Of a stretch of 5,440 nucleotides of DNA, positions 1 to 5,353 are shown piece after piece. This DNA is from Actinomycetes bacterium. Its GTDB lineage: Bacteria; Actinomycetota; Acidimicrobiia; Acidimicrobiales; RAAP-2. A program made the translations under genes and the position numbers. The notes under the pieces were generated by a model that was not told where the DNA came from, ran no database searches, and saw nothing but the letters and a program-made list of their open reading frames with translations. The stretch is taken from the NCBI GenBank assembly GCA_025352305.1, contig JANXTQ010000106.1:1-5440 (forward strand). Direction: 5' to 3'. The stretch's first letter is position 1. The number at the start of each line of letters is the position of its first letter.

Positions 1-327
1 GCGGCGGTACAGCTGGTACGTCGTCATGATGCGGCGATCACAGTGGAGGTTGAAGTGGACACCTTGGACCAACTTGAAGAAGCCCTTGACGCCGGCGCGG
101 ATCTCATCTTGCTCGACAACATGGATATTGATACGACGAAAAAGGCCGTCGACATCGTGGCGGCGCGCCGAAGTAGCCACGGCCACGATGTTGTATTGGA
201 GGCCAGCGGCGGACTGACGCTCCCCACTGCTCGCGCGGTGGCCCTAACGGGCGTCAATTTCCTGGCCGTGGGCGCTCTAACGCATTCGGCCCCCACGCTC
301 GATATTGGTCTGGATTTGGACCTGTAA
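1..327 (+). CDS. nadC: Quinolinate phosphoribosyltransferase (nicotinate-nucleotide pyrophosphorylase, carboxylating), C-terminal part
   Basis: This cytoplasmic enzyme converts quinolinate and PRPP to nicotinate mononucleotide, CO2 and pyrophosphate in de novo NAD synthesis. Only the last 108 residues are present; the reading frame is open from base 1, so the gene starts outside the window (family length is about 280 residues). Visible family motifs, numbered from the first codon: VEVEVDTLDQLEEAL at 15-29, the LLDNM strand end at 37-41, LEASGGL at 66-72, and the closing GVNFLAVGALTHSAPTLDIGLD around 84-106, which carries the phosphate-binding loop and the characteristic end of the alpha/beta barrel. 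The frame closes with TAA and has no frameshift. In many actinobacteria nadC is followed by coaX; here a Thr-rich membrane protein follows instead. The family call is secure. Confidence 0.96.
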   Translation, partial: AAVQLVRRHDAAITVEVEVDTLDQLEEALDAGADLILLDNMDIDTTKKAVDIVAARRSSHGHDVVLEASGGLTLPTARAVALTGVNFLAVGALTHSAPTLDIGLDLDL

Positions 328-409
328 CCAACGGCGCCCCGACATTGTTGCCGTCGGTAATAATGCTGGTTAAGCGCTTTTCCGGGTCGGTCGGTGAGGT
401 TGGATATTC

Positions 410-766
410 GTGAGACGTCAAATGCCAGCATGGGGTTCGTGGGCTCTGACAGTCATTGTGGCGCTCGCGTTAGCGATTTCCATTGTGTTGGCGACGAATC
501 CGCATTCGAGATCCACATCGAGCGTCTCAACCACGACGCAGCCAGCTAACTCTTCGACCACCAAAGCGCCTACTTCAACAGTTCATTCCACGACCACAAC
601 GGCTTCGGCGCCGACGACCGTTGCAACTACGACTGTTCCTCCAGTAAAGACCGCTACGTCAACGACGAGCACCACGTCATCGACAACGACGTCGACAACC
701 TCGCCCACGACCTCGTCGACGACTACGTCTACCGTGCATGACGATGGTTCCGGTACCGGCGACTAG
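410..766 (+). CDS. Small membrane-anchored Thr/Ser-rich protein, function unknown
   Basis: A 118-residue protein with no recognised enzymatic domain. After a short basic N-terminus (MRRQ) comes one hydrophobic segment at about 11-28 (WALTVIVALALAISIVLA), which could be an uncleaved anchor or a signal peptide. The rest, from about 33 to 108, is almost entirely Thr, Ser, Pro and Ala, like a mucin-type stalk or wall-spanning linker, and ends in an acidic tail (DDGSGTGD). The GTG start at 410 has a GAGG-type ribosome binding site at 396-400; an in-frame ATG at 422 is an alternative. It lies 82 bp after nadC and may be read from the same transcript. Such Thr-rich segments are common in exported proteins of Acidimicrobiia (general knowledge). 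The tail may sit outside the membrane and be glycosylated (inference). The ORF is real if this compositional pattern is conserved in relatives. Confidence 0.7.
   Translation: MRRQMPAWGSWALTVIVALALAISIVLATNPHSRSTSSVSTTTQPANSSTTKAPTSTVHSTTTTASAPTTVATTTVPPVKTATSTTSTTSSTTTSTTSPTTSSTTTSTVHDDGSGTGD
650..736 (+). repeat. Low-complexity Thr/Ser codon tract (ACN/TCN repeats)
   Basis: Codons 81-109 of the small membrane protein are nearly all ACG/ACC/ACA/ACT and TCN, giving short imperfect direct repeats such as ACGACGTCGACAACC and ACGACCTCGTCGACGAC. Tracts like this can change length by slippage. The degenerate third bases suggest selection on the amino-acid composition rather than a recent pure DNA repeat expansion. 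Confidence 0.65.
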
Positions 767-788
767 CAAATCAAACTCTTGAGGAATC

Positions 789-817
789 GTGCACCGTGGG
801 GTGACATTTTGGTGCAC
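789..817. terminator. Inverted repeat between convergent genes, possible bidirectional terminator
   Basis: GTGCACC at 789-795 and GGTGCAC at 811-817 form a perfect 7-bp inverted repeat with a 15-base loop. It lies in the 53-bp gap where the Thr-rich gene (ends 766) and the minus-strand operon (ends 820) converge, starting 22 bp after one stop and ending 2 bp from the other. That is the expected place for a shared terminator. Neither side has a clear T-tract, so intrinsic termination is uncertain; the hairpin may instead protect the 3' ends. Confidence 0.4.
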
Positions 818-819
818 TA

Positions 820-1527
820 CTACCAGATCGCGGGAACCATTCGCCAACGAACCTCGCAACGGTAGTCGGCGTAGTTTGCGCTCGACATGAGTAGCCGTTC
901 TTCTCTCAGTGCGCGTCCCACGTCGCAACTGAGCACCAAGATCATGACCGCTGCGTTGGCGAGCGACAGACTCTGCAGTAAGTAACCGCCCAGTAGCAAG
1001 ATGTACGACGCGTAGATCGGGTGTCGCACTACTCGATAGGTGCCACGTTGCTTTAATCCGCGGTCCGCTGCGGCGAATCCGAAGGATCGTCCGAGTGACA
1101 AAAACGAGGCCCCGCATACGAGTAATCCAATTAGTTGGAGGTTCGCTCCGATGACGACCGCTACGTGAATATGAGCGCCGTTCGGTCGAAACAGAACACC
1201 ACCGAAAGTGCCACCGAAAGCGAATAACCAATCGCGCACGTGTGGGCTAACGATTCGTGCGGGTCGACGGATTAGATACGCCACCACGACCCACATCTCG
1301 TTGACGAGAAAACCTGCGCCCACCCACGAGTGAGTGCTGGAGTAGTGATCCCACTGAGCTCGAACAAAGAGCGCCGCGCCAACTGCTCCAACGATGTTGG
1401 CCACCGTTCGAACGGCAAGCCGAGTTCGGGCGGAGCGTATCGGGCTTGCAAGATCTGACAACCAACTAATTGCGGGGCGAAGGGGTCTTGGCTTCACCTC
1501 ATTTAGTTTCTCCGGGACGGATCTCAC
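820..1527 (-). CDS. Isoprenylcysteine carboxyl methyltransferase-like (ICMT/PEMT family) integral membrane protein
   Basis: A 235-residue multi-pass membrane protein. Its C-terminal half carries the signature of the ICMT/phospholipid methyltransferase fold: LGRSFG at 145-150, RGTYRVVRHPIY at 161-172 (the RHP SAM-binding motif), a hydrophobic hairpin at about 173-200, and REE at 208-210 followed by YADY and a terminal P232. The RHP and EE residues, which bind SAM in characterised members, are intact. Hydrophobic segments at about 42-55, 70-85, 99-112 and 120-143 precede it. Bacterial members methylate varied small or lipid substrates; none can be named here. The GTG start overlaps the stop of the DoxX gene by 4 bp (GTGA), and no Shine-Dalgarno sequence precedes it, so translation is probably coupled. 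GTG at codon 11, with GGAG 12 bases upstream, is an alternative start. It is the last gene of the operon. Confidence 0.85.
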   Translation of the reverse strand: MRSVPEKLNEVKPRPLRPAISWLSDLASPIRSARTRLAVRTVANIVGAVGAALFVRAQWDHYSSTHSWVGAGFLVNEMWVVVAYLIRRPARIVSPHVRDWLFAFGGTFGGVLFRPNGAHIHVAVVIGANLQLIGLLVCGASFLSLGRSFGFAAADRGLKQRGTYRVVRHPIYASYILLLGGYLLQSLSLANAAVMILVLSCDVGRALREERLLMSSANYADYRCEVRWRMVPAIW

Positions 1528-2138
1528 ACCGTTGTGGGGGGTGTTCGCGGTGATAGCGATTCTTTAATCTGCGGTTGACTGTCTTGATCGTGGCTCATGG
1601 TCCCCGCGTTACTGGTTTGACTCGTCAAAGTTCGCTGGAACCATCGCTGAACTATTTGATGATCGATGCTCGCCCGGCCGGCGCCCATAGCTGCAACAAC
1701 GAACGCTAAGACGGCGAGCGTCAGGTTGAATTCGTAGCCCGGAGTGTTACTCAATGAATTGATGCCGTTGGCCCACGTCACGGTCACCATCGCCATGACT
1801 TGATCAGCTAGCAGCGCGACACCAGCGAGCCGCGATCCGAGCCCCAATGCCATCGCCACCGCGCCACCCAGTTCGGTGACTCCGCCCAACACGGCGAAGA
1901 GAGTTCCCGGATGTAGATGCGCCGAGGTGGAAAAAAAGATGGCGGTTCGATGGATTCCCGGACCGTTAAAAGCACCAAACAACTTGCCGGCGCCGTAGTA
2001 GGTGAATATCCACGCGAGAACCACGCGAACCGCCAGGATCGCTGCATCGACGCTACGAACGCTCGAACTGGTGCTCAGCACGGCGCCCAGTAACTCTTTG
2101 ACACCTTTGCGTTGGTGGGTGCTCAGGACGCTCGGCAC
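1524..2138 (-). CDS. DoxX-family integral membrane protein
   Basis: A 204-residue protein with four predicted membrane segments (about 34-50, 73-90, 91-120 and 138-154). DoxX landmarks are present: YYGAGKLFGAF at 47-57, TAIFF at 65-69, the GGVTELGGAVAMALGLGSR stretch at 85-103 with its conserved acidic residue E89, E136 before the last membrane segment, and the closing GAGRASID at 152-159. DoxX proteins are linked to membrane redox functions: a thiosulfate:quinone oxidoreductase subunit in archaea and an oxidative-stress complex with SodA and SseA in Mycobacterium tuberculosis. The substrate cannot be inferred here. A hydrophilic tail of about 40 residues follows the domain. The GTG start shares one base with the TAG stop of the upstream gene (TAGTG), and the Shine-Dalgarno sequence is poor, so reinitiation is likely. 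The first 30 residues are not conserved in character, so a later start is possible. Confidence 0.87.
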   Translation of the reverse strand: MPSVLSTHQRKGVKELLGAVLSTSSSVRSVDAAILAVRVVLAWIFTYYGAGKLFGAFNGPGIHRTAIFFSTSAHLHPGTLFAVLGGVTELGGAVAMALGLGSRLAGVALLADQVMAMVTVTWANGINSLSNTPGYEFNLTLAVLAFVVAAMGAGRASIDHQIVQRWFQRTLTSQTSNAGTMSHDQDSQPQIKESLSPRTPPTTV

Positions 2139-3271
2139 TAGCTCGACGGGGTCATATTCGAATTGGCGCGGCGCGCTGTTCGAGATTCTCGACGTGGCTT
2201 CATGGGGCTACGGGTCAAATCGGGCCGTGAATTGAGGGGGCGAAACGGTCCGACCAGCTGGGCGACAAATACCTTGAGGTGATGTGGCCGCTCGAGGGCT
2301 TGCTCTACGAGCAACGGCCGACCCGGCAGCCCCGTGTCGGCGCGCACTGTCTCGACCGTTGGAAAGTACGCGCGGTGCGAGAGTTGATCCCAGATCGTGA
2401 GAGCGAATCCCAGGTTGACGTCCTGAGGTCCGTCCAACTGATGATGAATCCGGTGGTAGTTGGGACTGACGAAAATTCGCTCGAGAACTCCGTATCCCAA
2501 ATTGGTGTTCGAATGTTCAAAGGCCACGACCCCGGCGTAGACGACCAAAAGGGTGGTCGAAACGGCACCGTTGGCCAGAAGAACTATTCCGGGGACTAAT
2601 GAAATTAAGTAAGAAACGTGAATGAGCGGATGCGTTCGAAAGACCGTCAACACGCTCATGTCTTCTTGTGAGTGATGAACTTCGTGGAACCGCCACAGCA
2701 TGCGAATGCGGTGATTGGCGAGATGAGCTAACCAGTTGCATCCGTCCATAGCCACAAAAATGACCGCGATCACAATCCAGTGGGGGAAGAATCCAAAATG
2801 CGGGACAATGATCCACGGCATCGACGTTCGAGCCATTTCAGCGAAAGATAGTGACAGCGCTACGACCAACGGTGCGACCAGTGTGGCATTCAAAACTGTG
2901 AACAAGACGTCGTGTCGATAGCCTCGCGCGAACGCGGAGCGACGTTGTGCGGGTCGAAGGCGTTCAATCACAAGAAAGAGCGCTAACAACGCCAAGGTGG
3001 CCGGACCTACGGCGATGACGCGTTGGTTAGTCATCGCCGACGCAAATCCGGATCCGCCCCAATTGTTGGACCAGCCAATCGCGATCAGCGCAATGGCGAC
3101 GGCCAGAACCGAAAATGCTGGTAAGTACAAACGAGAGGCGAGCCACTGGCGTGACTCACCTCTCGTCGCAGTACTTAACGAATTTTGATTCCCATTTCGA
3201 CGGGGCTGCGCATCTTTTGATTTACCAATTTCGAAGGACGCCCCAGCGAGTGGACTAGAAGCCAATGCCAC
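2138..3271 (-). CDS. Sterol desaturase / fatty acid hydroxylase superfamily membrane protein
   Basis: A 377-residue integral membrane protein of the non-haem di-iron fatty acid hydroxylase superfamily, which hydroxylates or desaturates lipids, sterols or carotenoids using O2. The histidine clusters are complete: HLANH at 183-187 after DGCNW, HEVHH at 196-200, H214 in FRTHPL, H253 in FEHSN, and NYHRIHH at 271-277, then NLGF and WDQL at 286-297. Hydrophobic segments are at about 50-67, 84-102, 122-143, 164-182 and 217-250. The first 47 residues are hydrophilic, and about 45 Arg-rich C-terminal residues follow the domain. The GTG start at 3271 lies inside the end of the upstream gene (17-bp overlap) behind a G-run, not a good Shine-Dalgarno sequence. 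In-frame alternatives are TTG at 3130 (codon 48, just before the first membrane segment) and ATG at 3034 (codon 80, which would lose that segment). The family is secure; the start and substrate are not. Confidence 0.9.
   Translation of the reverse strand: MALASSPLAGASFEIGKSKDAQPRRNGNQNSLSTATRGESRQWLASRLYLPAFSVLAVAIALIAIGWSNNWGGSGFASAMTNQRVIAVGPATLALLALFLVIERLRPAQRRSAFARGYRHDVLFTVLNATLVAPLVVALSLSFAEMARTSMPWIIVPHFGFFPHWIVIAVIFVAMDGCNWLAHLANHRIRMLWRFHEVHHSQEDMSVLTVFRTHPLIHVSYLISLVPGIVLLANGAVSTTLLVVYAGVVAFEHSNTNLGYGVLERIFVSPNYHRIHHQLDGPQDVNLGFALTIWDQLSHRAYFPTVETVRADTGLPGRPLLVEQALERPHHLKVFVAQLVGPFRPLNSRPDLTRSPMKPRRESRTARRANSNMTPSS
3122..3177 (-). promoter_or_regulatory. Strong 16-bp plus 7-bp RNA hairpin in the operon transcript
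   Basis: Read on the minus strand, ACGAGAGGTGAGTCAC pairs with GTGGCTCGCCTCTCGT around a GCCA tetraloop: 16 continuous pairs, two of them U·G wobbles. Outside it, TAAGTAC and GTACTTA add seven more pairs after a small internal loop. Both wobbles pair only in minus-strand RNA (they become C/A in plus-strand RNA), so the structure fits the operon mRNA rather than a DNA palindrome. It starts 77 bases after the stop of the secreted-protein gene and ends just before the first membrane segment of the hydroxylase. Only UUU follows the stem, so it is a poor intrinsic terminator. A role as attenuator, processing site or start-site mask is inferred. Confidence 0.6.
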
Positions 3272-3803
3272 CGCCGCCCCCCGTTGTGGTGGTGGTCGGA
3301 GTGGGAAGTTTTACTGTTATGTACACGTTCCACTTGCCCCACTTGTCAGTTACTACGCCTTTTACTTCGCTCGACGTCGTGTCCTTGATGAACCAGTAGA
3401 GAGGCTTTCCGGCATAAGTCACTTGAAGTTTTCCATTCGCACGCTTGACGGTTCCAAGTTTGGTGGCGTTCACTCCCGTGCCTGCGGTGGCCTTGGTAGT
3501 TCCCTTCGGTAACAAAACTTCGGGCCACGTCTTTAAACACGTTGCAGTGCACGCAATCTTGCTGGCTTTGAGCGTGTAGACGGTCGTCCCACTCACCAGG
3601 ATCGTGCCATACGTCGCGTTCTTCACTGTGGAGATAGTGACCGCTCCCGTGTGGTTGAAGAGCTTGATTGAAGGAGCCCTTCCACTTGACGCGCTGGCTA
3701 AGCCGATCACACCGGCGGATAGACCGGCGACGGCGAGGCACGCCGTTGCGACTCGTGCCCGTGACAAGCGGCGCCGAGGAGTGGTGTTTTCTTCTTCATT
3801 CAT
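3255..3803 (-). CDS. Secreted protein with Yx(FWY)xxD repeats (COG4315 / PF03640-like)
   Basis: A 182-residue exported protein. The N-terminus has a basic region (PRRRLSRAR, residues 9-17, a weak twin-arginine look), a hydrophobic core at 18-36 and a likely cleavage near ASA-SS at 37-40; there is no proper lipobox. The mature part matches the secreted-repeat family: YGTILVSGTTVYTL at 65-78, a Cys pair C85/C89 with WP at 93-94, then NGKLQVTYAGKPLYWF at 123-138 ending in the canonical YWFIKD. The first repeat copy is degenerate (YTLKAS lacks the aromatic residue and Asp). The protein ends in PTPTTTTT plus GGGGGIGF. The function of this family is unknown. ATG 3803 was chosen because GAGAGGG lies five bases upstream; an in-frame extension to 3872 would add 23 Cys/Arg-rich residues before the signal peptide. 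It is the first gene of the operon. Confidence 0.85.
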   Translation of the reverse strand: MNEEENTTPRRRLSRARVATACLAVAGLSAGVIGLASASSGRAPSIKLFNHTGAVTISTVKNATYGTILVSGTTVYTLKASKIACTATCLKTWPEVLLPKGTTKATAGTGVNATKLGTVKRANGKLQVTYAGKPLYWFIKDTTSSEVKGVVTDKWGKWNVYITVKLPTPTTTTTGGGGGIGF

Positions 3804-3808
3804 GGTTT

Positions 3809-3815
3809 CCCTCTC
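3809..3815 (-). promoter_or_regulatory. Shine-Dalgarno site of the secreted-protein gene
   Basis: GAGAGGG on the minus strand, five bases before ATG 3803, is the best ribosome binding site in the four-gene operon. It fixes the start at 3803 rather than the longer frame beginning at 3872, and suggests the secreted protein is translated more strongly than the three downstream genes. Confidence 0.75.
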
Positions 3816-3847
3816 ATTGGATATTCGTTCTCTGCGCCGCGACCCGC

Positions 3848-3853
3848 AGGATA
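3848..3853 (-). promoter_or_regulatory. Candidate -10 element of the minus-strand operon
   Basis: TATCCT on the minus strand fits a TANNNT -10 box and would give a leader of roughly 35-40 bases before ATG 3803. No TTGACA-like -35 hexamer lies at 16-18 bp spacing, so this is a weak guess. Confidence 0.22.
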
Positions 3854-4080
3854 CCGAACAATCTGCCGGCACCCCACAGCCACGCGCTGGTGTTCACGCT
3901 TGGTTGTACGCATCACACGGCTCGAGAGATTGCCCCGTTATGAGAACTCTGACCGGATTGCTCGGGAGCCAACGGTTACTGAGCGCGCTAGGAGTTTCGA
4001 GCAATAGCTCCGTGAATTCGCTGGATCCACGGGATCGTTACTCCTCGCGGACCTGTCGAAAATGACTTAGGGACGCTCAA

Positions 4081-4809
4081 ATGGAAATCGGTGTTCCAAT
4101 CGCGTTTCAAACAGTGATCCGGTACGCAAGGTGGAGTAAAAATGCTCGGAGAATGGCTGATGAACTGGCGTCCCGGCGCGTGCCCGGCGACCTAGAGCCG
4201 CGCTGGCGGTGGCTACTTCGCGCCTATCCCGCCTGGTATCGACGTGAGAGGTCCGAAGAGTTGCTGAACAACCTGCTGGCGAATTACTCGCTGAGCCGGA
4301 CTAGACCCCGTTTTCGCGAAGCGCGAAAGATAATCATCGGGGGTCTGCGGGTGCGGGGTTGGACGTGGGCTCTGTCGATGCTGTGGGTGCTGATCGGAGC
4401 CGGAGGAGCCATCTACGCCGCTGTCGCGCTCAGTCACCCAGACTTCCAGGAGGTCCTGATTGCTCCGCCGACCGTTCAATGGAATGGGGAACCACAACTG
4501 TTCATCGATGCGGCCCCGATCGCAGAGCTGACATGGGCGCTGCTGTCCGCTCTCATATTTTTTGGCGGGTTATTCCGACTCCGTGGATGGCGACCGCGTA
4601 ATTGGCCCCGGATGATTGCCTTTGCTGGTTCGTTGGTGGGGGGCGCTGCGCTCATGATTGTCGCCAAAATAGGGTTAGCTTCCGGTTTGGGAGAGCATGT
4701 GGTCAATCAAGCTTTGAGGCTCCGCGAGATGGTCCTCGTGATCGCGTGGGTGGCGCTTGGCGGTGCTATTAATTGGGCACTTTCGGTGCGCCCAGCGAGC
4801 AATATTTGA
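4081..4809 (+). CDS. Multi-pass membrane protein of unknown function
   Basis: A 242-residue protein. A basic cytoplasmic-looking N-terminal part contains RWRWLLRAYPAWYRRERSEELL at about 41-62, reminiscent of the LLRLYPxxWRxRYGxE opening of many unassigned actinobacterial membrane proteins often found beside PadR regulators (from memory; no such regulator is in view). Four hydrophobic segments follow at about 97-117, 150-166, 178-199 and 217-234, with a short extracytoplasmic loop carrying HPDFQEV and NGEPQLF. AGGGA at 4069-4073, seven bases before ATG 4081, supports this start. ATG at 4153 (codon 25) would remove a stretch with no family resemblance, but its GGAGA touches the start codon. The next gene follows after 17 bp, so the two are probably cotranscribed. 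No function is assigned. Confidence 0.75.
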   Translation: MEIGVPIAFQTVIRYARWSKNARRMADELASRRVPGDLEPRWRWLLRAYPAWYRRERSEELLNNLLANYSLSRTRPRFREARKIIIGGLRVRGWTWALSMLWVLIGAGGAIYAAVALSHPDFQEVLIAPPTVQWNGEPQLFIDAAPIAELTWALLSALIFFGGLFRLRGWRPRNWPRMIAFAGSLVGGAALMIVAKIGLASGLGEHVVNQALRLREMVLVIAWVALGGAINWALSVRPASNI

Positions 4810-4815
4810 AGCGAC

Positions 4816-4821
4816 GGAGAG
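4816..4821 (+). promoter_or_regulatory. Shine-Dalgarno site deciding a GTG start
   Basis: GGAGAG five bases before GTG 4827 places the start of the second plus-strand gene after the stop of the membrane-protein gene. An in-frame ATG at 4773 would give a 37-bp overlap and no comparable ribosome binding site. Confidence 0.75.
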
Positions 4822-4826
4822 AAAAA

Positions 4827-5207
4827 GTGGATCAAAACGACAACGGAGACGTTATTTTCTCAACTCGGACATTCGTACGGAGTCGTCGCTGGTGGGATGC
4901 CTCCTGGGTGGATTGGAACAAGAATCTCGGTGATGGGCCGCTGCTTGTGGTGCATCGCGATTTTTTTGAAGTCAAGGCTCCACAAGGAATGATCATGGAA
5001 AGTCGCAAATTTGTAGTTCCGTCCGCAACGGCATTGATGTCCATACAAGTGATTGGTTGGGCGGGTACGCCTTTTGGAAGAAAGAGGAGCATCCACATTG
5101 TGTGGCGTAATAAGAGGGGATACAAGGTCGCAGTAGCACTCACGCCCGTCGGAGAATTAGAAGATGCGTGGCAAGCGCTGCAATTCTCCGGTGTCAAACT
5201 TGCTTAA
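4827..5207 (+). CDS. Small soluble beta-rich protein, possibly PH-like, function unknown
   Basis: A 126-residue protein with no signal peptide or membrane segment. After a polar, Trp-rich start (RRWWDASWVDWNKN, about 19-32) it alternates short beta-like stretches: PLLVVHRDFFEVK, KFVVPSATALMSIQV, RSIHIVWRNK and YKVAVALTP. It ends in an amphipathic helix, GELEDAWQALQFS (about 108-120). This strand order with a closing helix resembles small bacterial PH-like domains, but I recognise no family and the fold is an inference. The GTG start is chosen from its strong GGAGAG site. It lies 17 bp after the multi-pass membrane gene, which suggests a cytoplasmic partner for that protein. Three of its ten arginines use AGA/AGG. 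Confidence 0.72.
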   Translation: MDQNDNGDVIFSTRTFVRSRRWWDASWVDWNKNLGDGPLLVVHRDFFEVKAPQGMIMESRKFVVPSATALMSIQVIGWAGTPFGRKRSIHIVWRNKRGYKVAVALTPVGELEDAWQALQFSGVKLA

Positions 5208-5231
5208 CGCTAAATTGAAGGTCCCTTAACC

Positions 5232-5270
5232 AATCGATCCAAACTTGCAAGAATGGATCAAGAATTGATC
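5232..5270. repeat. Three AATNGATC motifs upstream of tRNA-Arg
   Basis: AATCGATC (5232-5239), AATGGATC (5252-5259) and AATTGATC (5263-5270) are spaced 20 and 11 bp apart, near whole helical turns. The last two include the inverted repeat GATCAA-GAA-TTGATC (5256-5270). The block sits 12-50 bp before the tRNA, where its promoter should be. No clear -35/-10 pair is visible, although TTGCAA at 5245-5250 could serve as a weak -35. It could be a protein-binding site or chance. Confidence 0.35.
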
Positions 5271-5281
5271 AGAGTTGCCTT

Positions 5282-5353
5282 GCTCCCGTAGCTCAGGGGA
5301 TAGAGCATCGGTTTCCTAAACCGTGAGCGCAGGTTCGAATCCTGCCGGGGGCA
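5282..5353 (+). tRNA. tRNA-Arg, anticodon CCT
   Basis: The full cloverleaf can be folded by hand. The acceptor GCTCCCG/CGGGGGC has one G·U pair; D stem GCTC/GAGC; anticodon stem TCGGT/ACCGT with loop TTCCTAA, giving anticodon CCT at 5315-5317; variable loop GAGC; T arm GCAGG-TTCGAAT-CCTGC; discriminator A at 5353. CCA is not encoded (ACTTTG follows). It reads the AGG arginine codon. The outermost anticodon-stem pair is T·T (positions 27 and 43), a minor irregularity. No T-rich terminator is visible just downstream. Confidence 0.95.

Larger units (their letters stand above)
3804..4080. other. Divergent intergenic region (promoters of both flanking units expected)
   Basis: These 277 bp separate the minus-strand operon from the plus-strand pair. 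Apart from the ribosome binding sites and the weak TATCCT box, I see only short inverted repeats: GCTC-GG-GAGC at 3960-3969 and GAGC-AATA-GCTC at 3999-4010. No convincing -35/-10 pair is visible for the plus-strand gene. An ATG-initiated frame of 41 codons (3940-4065) has no Shine-Dalgarno sequence and no recognisable content. Confidence 0.5.

Noticed and set aside
339..357. CCGAC/GTCGG inverted repeat after nadC as a terminator
   Set aside because: Only 5 bp, a 9-base loop and no T-tract; too weak to call.
24..431. Minus-strand open frame across the end of nadC
   Set aside because: It is antisense to a clear nadC frame; its Ser/Arg-rich translation has no family features.
677..1231. Minus-strand Arg-rich open frame overlapping the Thr-rich gene and the methyltransferase-like gene
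   Set aside because: It covers the ICMT-motif frame in another phase and is a composition artefact.
1524..2138. Assignment of the DoxX protein as a thiosulfate:quinone oxidoreductase subunit
   Set aside because: No DoxA partner or sulfur-oxidation gene is nearby, and the DoxX family is functionally broad.
2279..2599. Plus-strand open frame inside the hydroxylase gene
   Set aside because: The opposite strand encodes the complete His-cluster motifs of the hydroxylase, so this is a shadow frame.
3738..3743. Lipobox in the secreted protein (ATAC before Cys22)
   Set aside because: The Cys lies early in the hydrophobic core and lacks the LxxC context, so ordinary signal-peptide cleavage after ASA is more likely.
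3604..4065. Plus-strand open frame of 153 codons, including a possible 41-codon ATG frame from 3940
   Set aside because: Its first part is antisense to the secreted-protein gene; the remainder has no ribosome binding site and no recognisable content.
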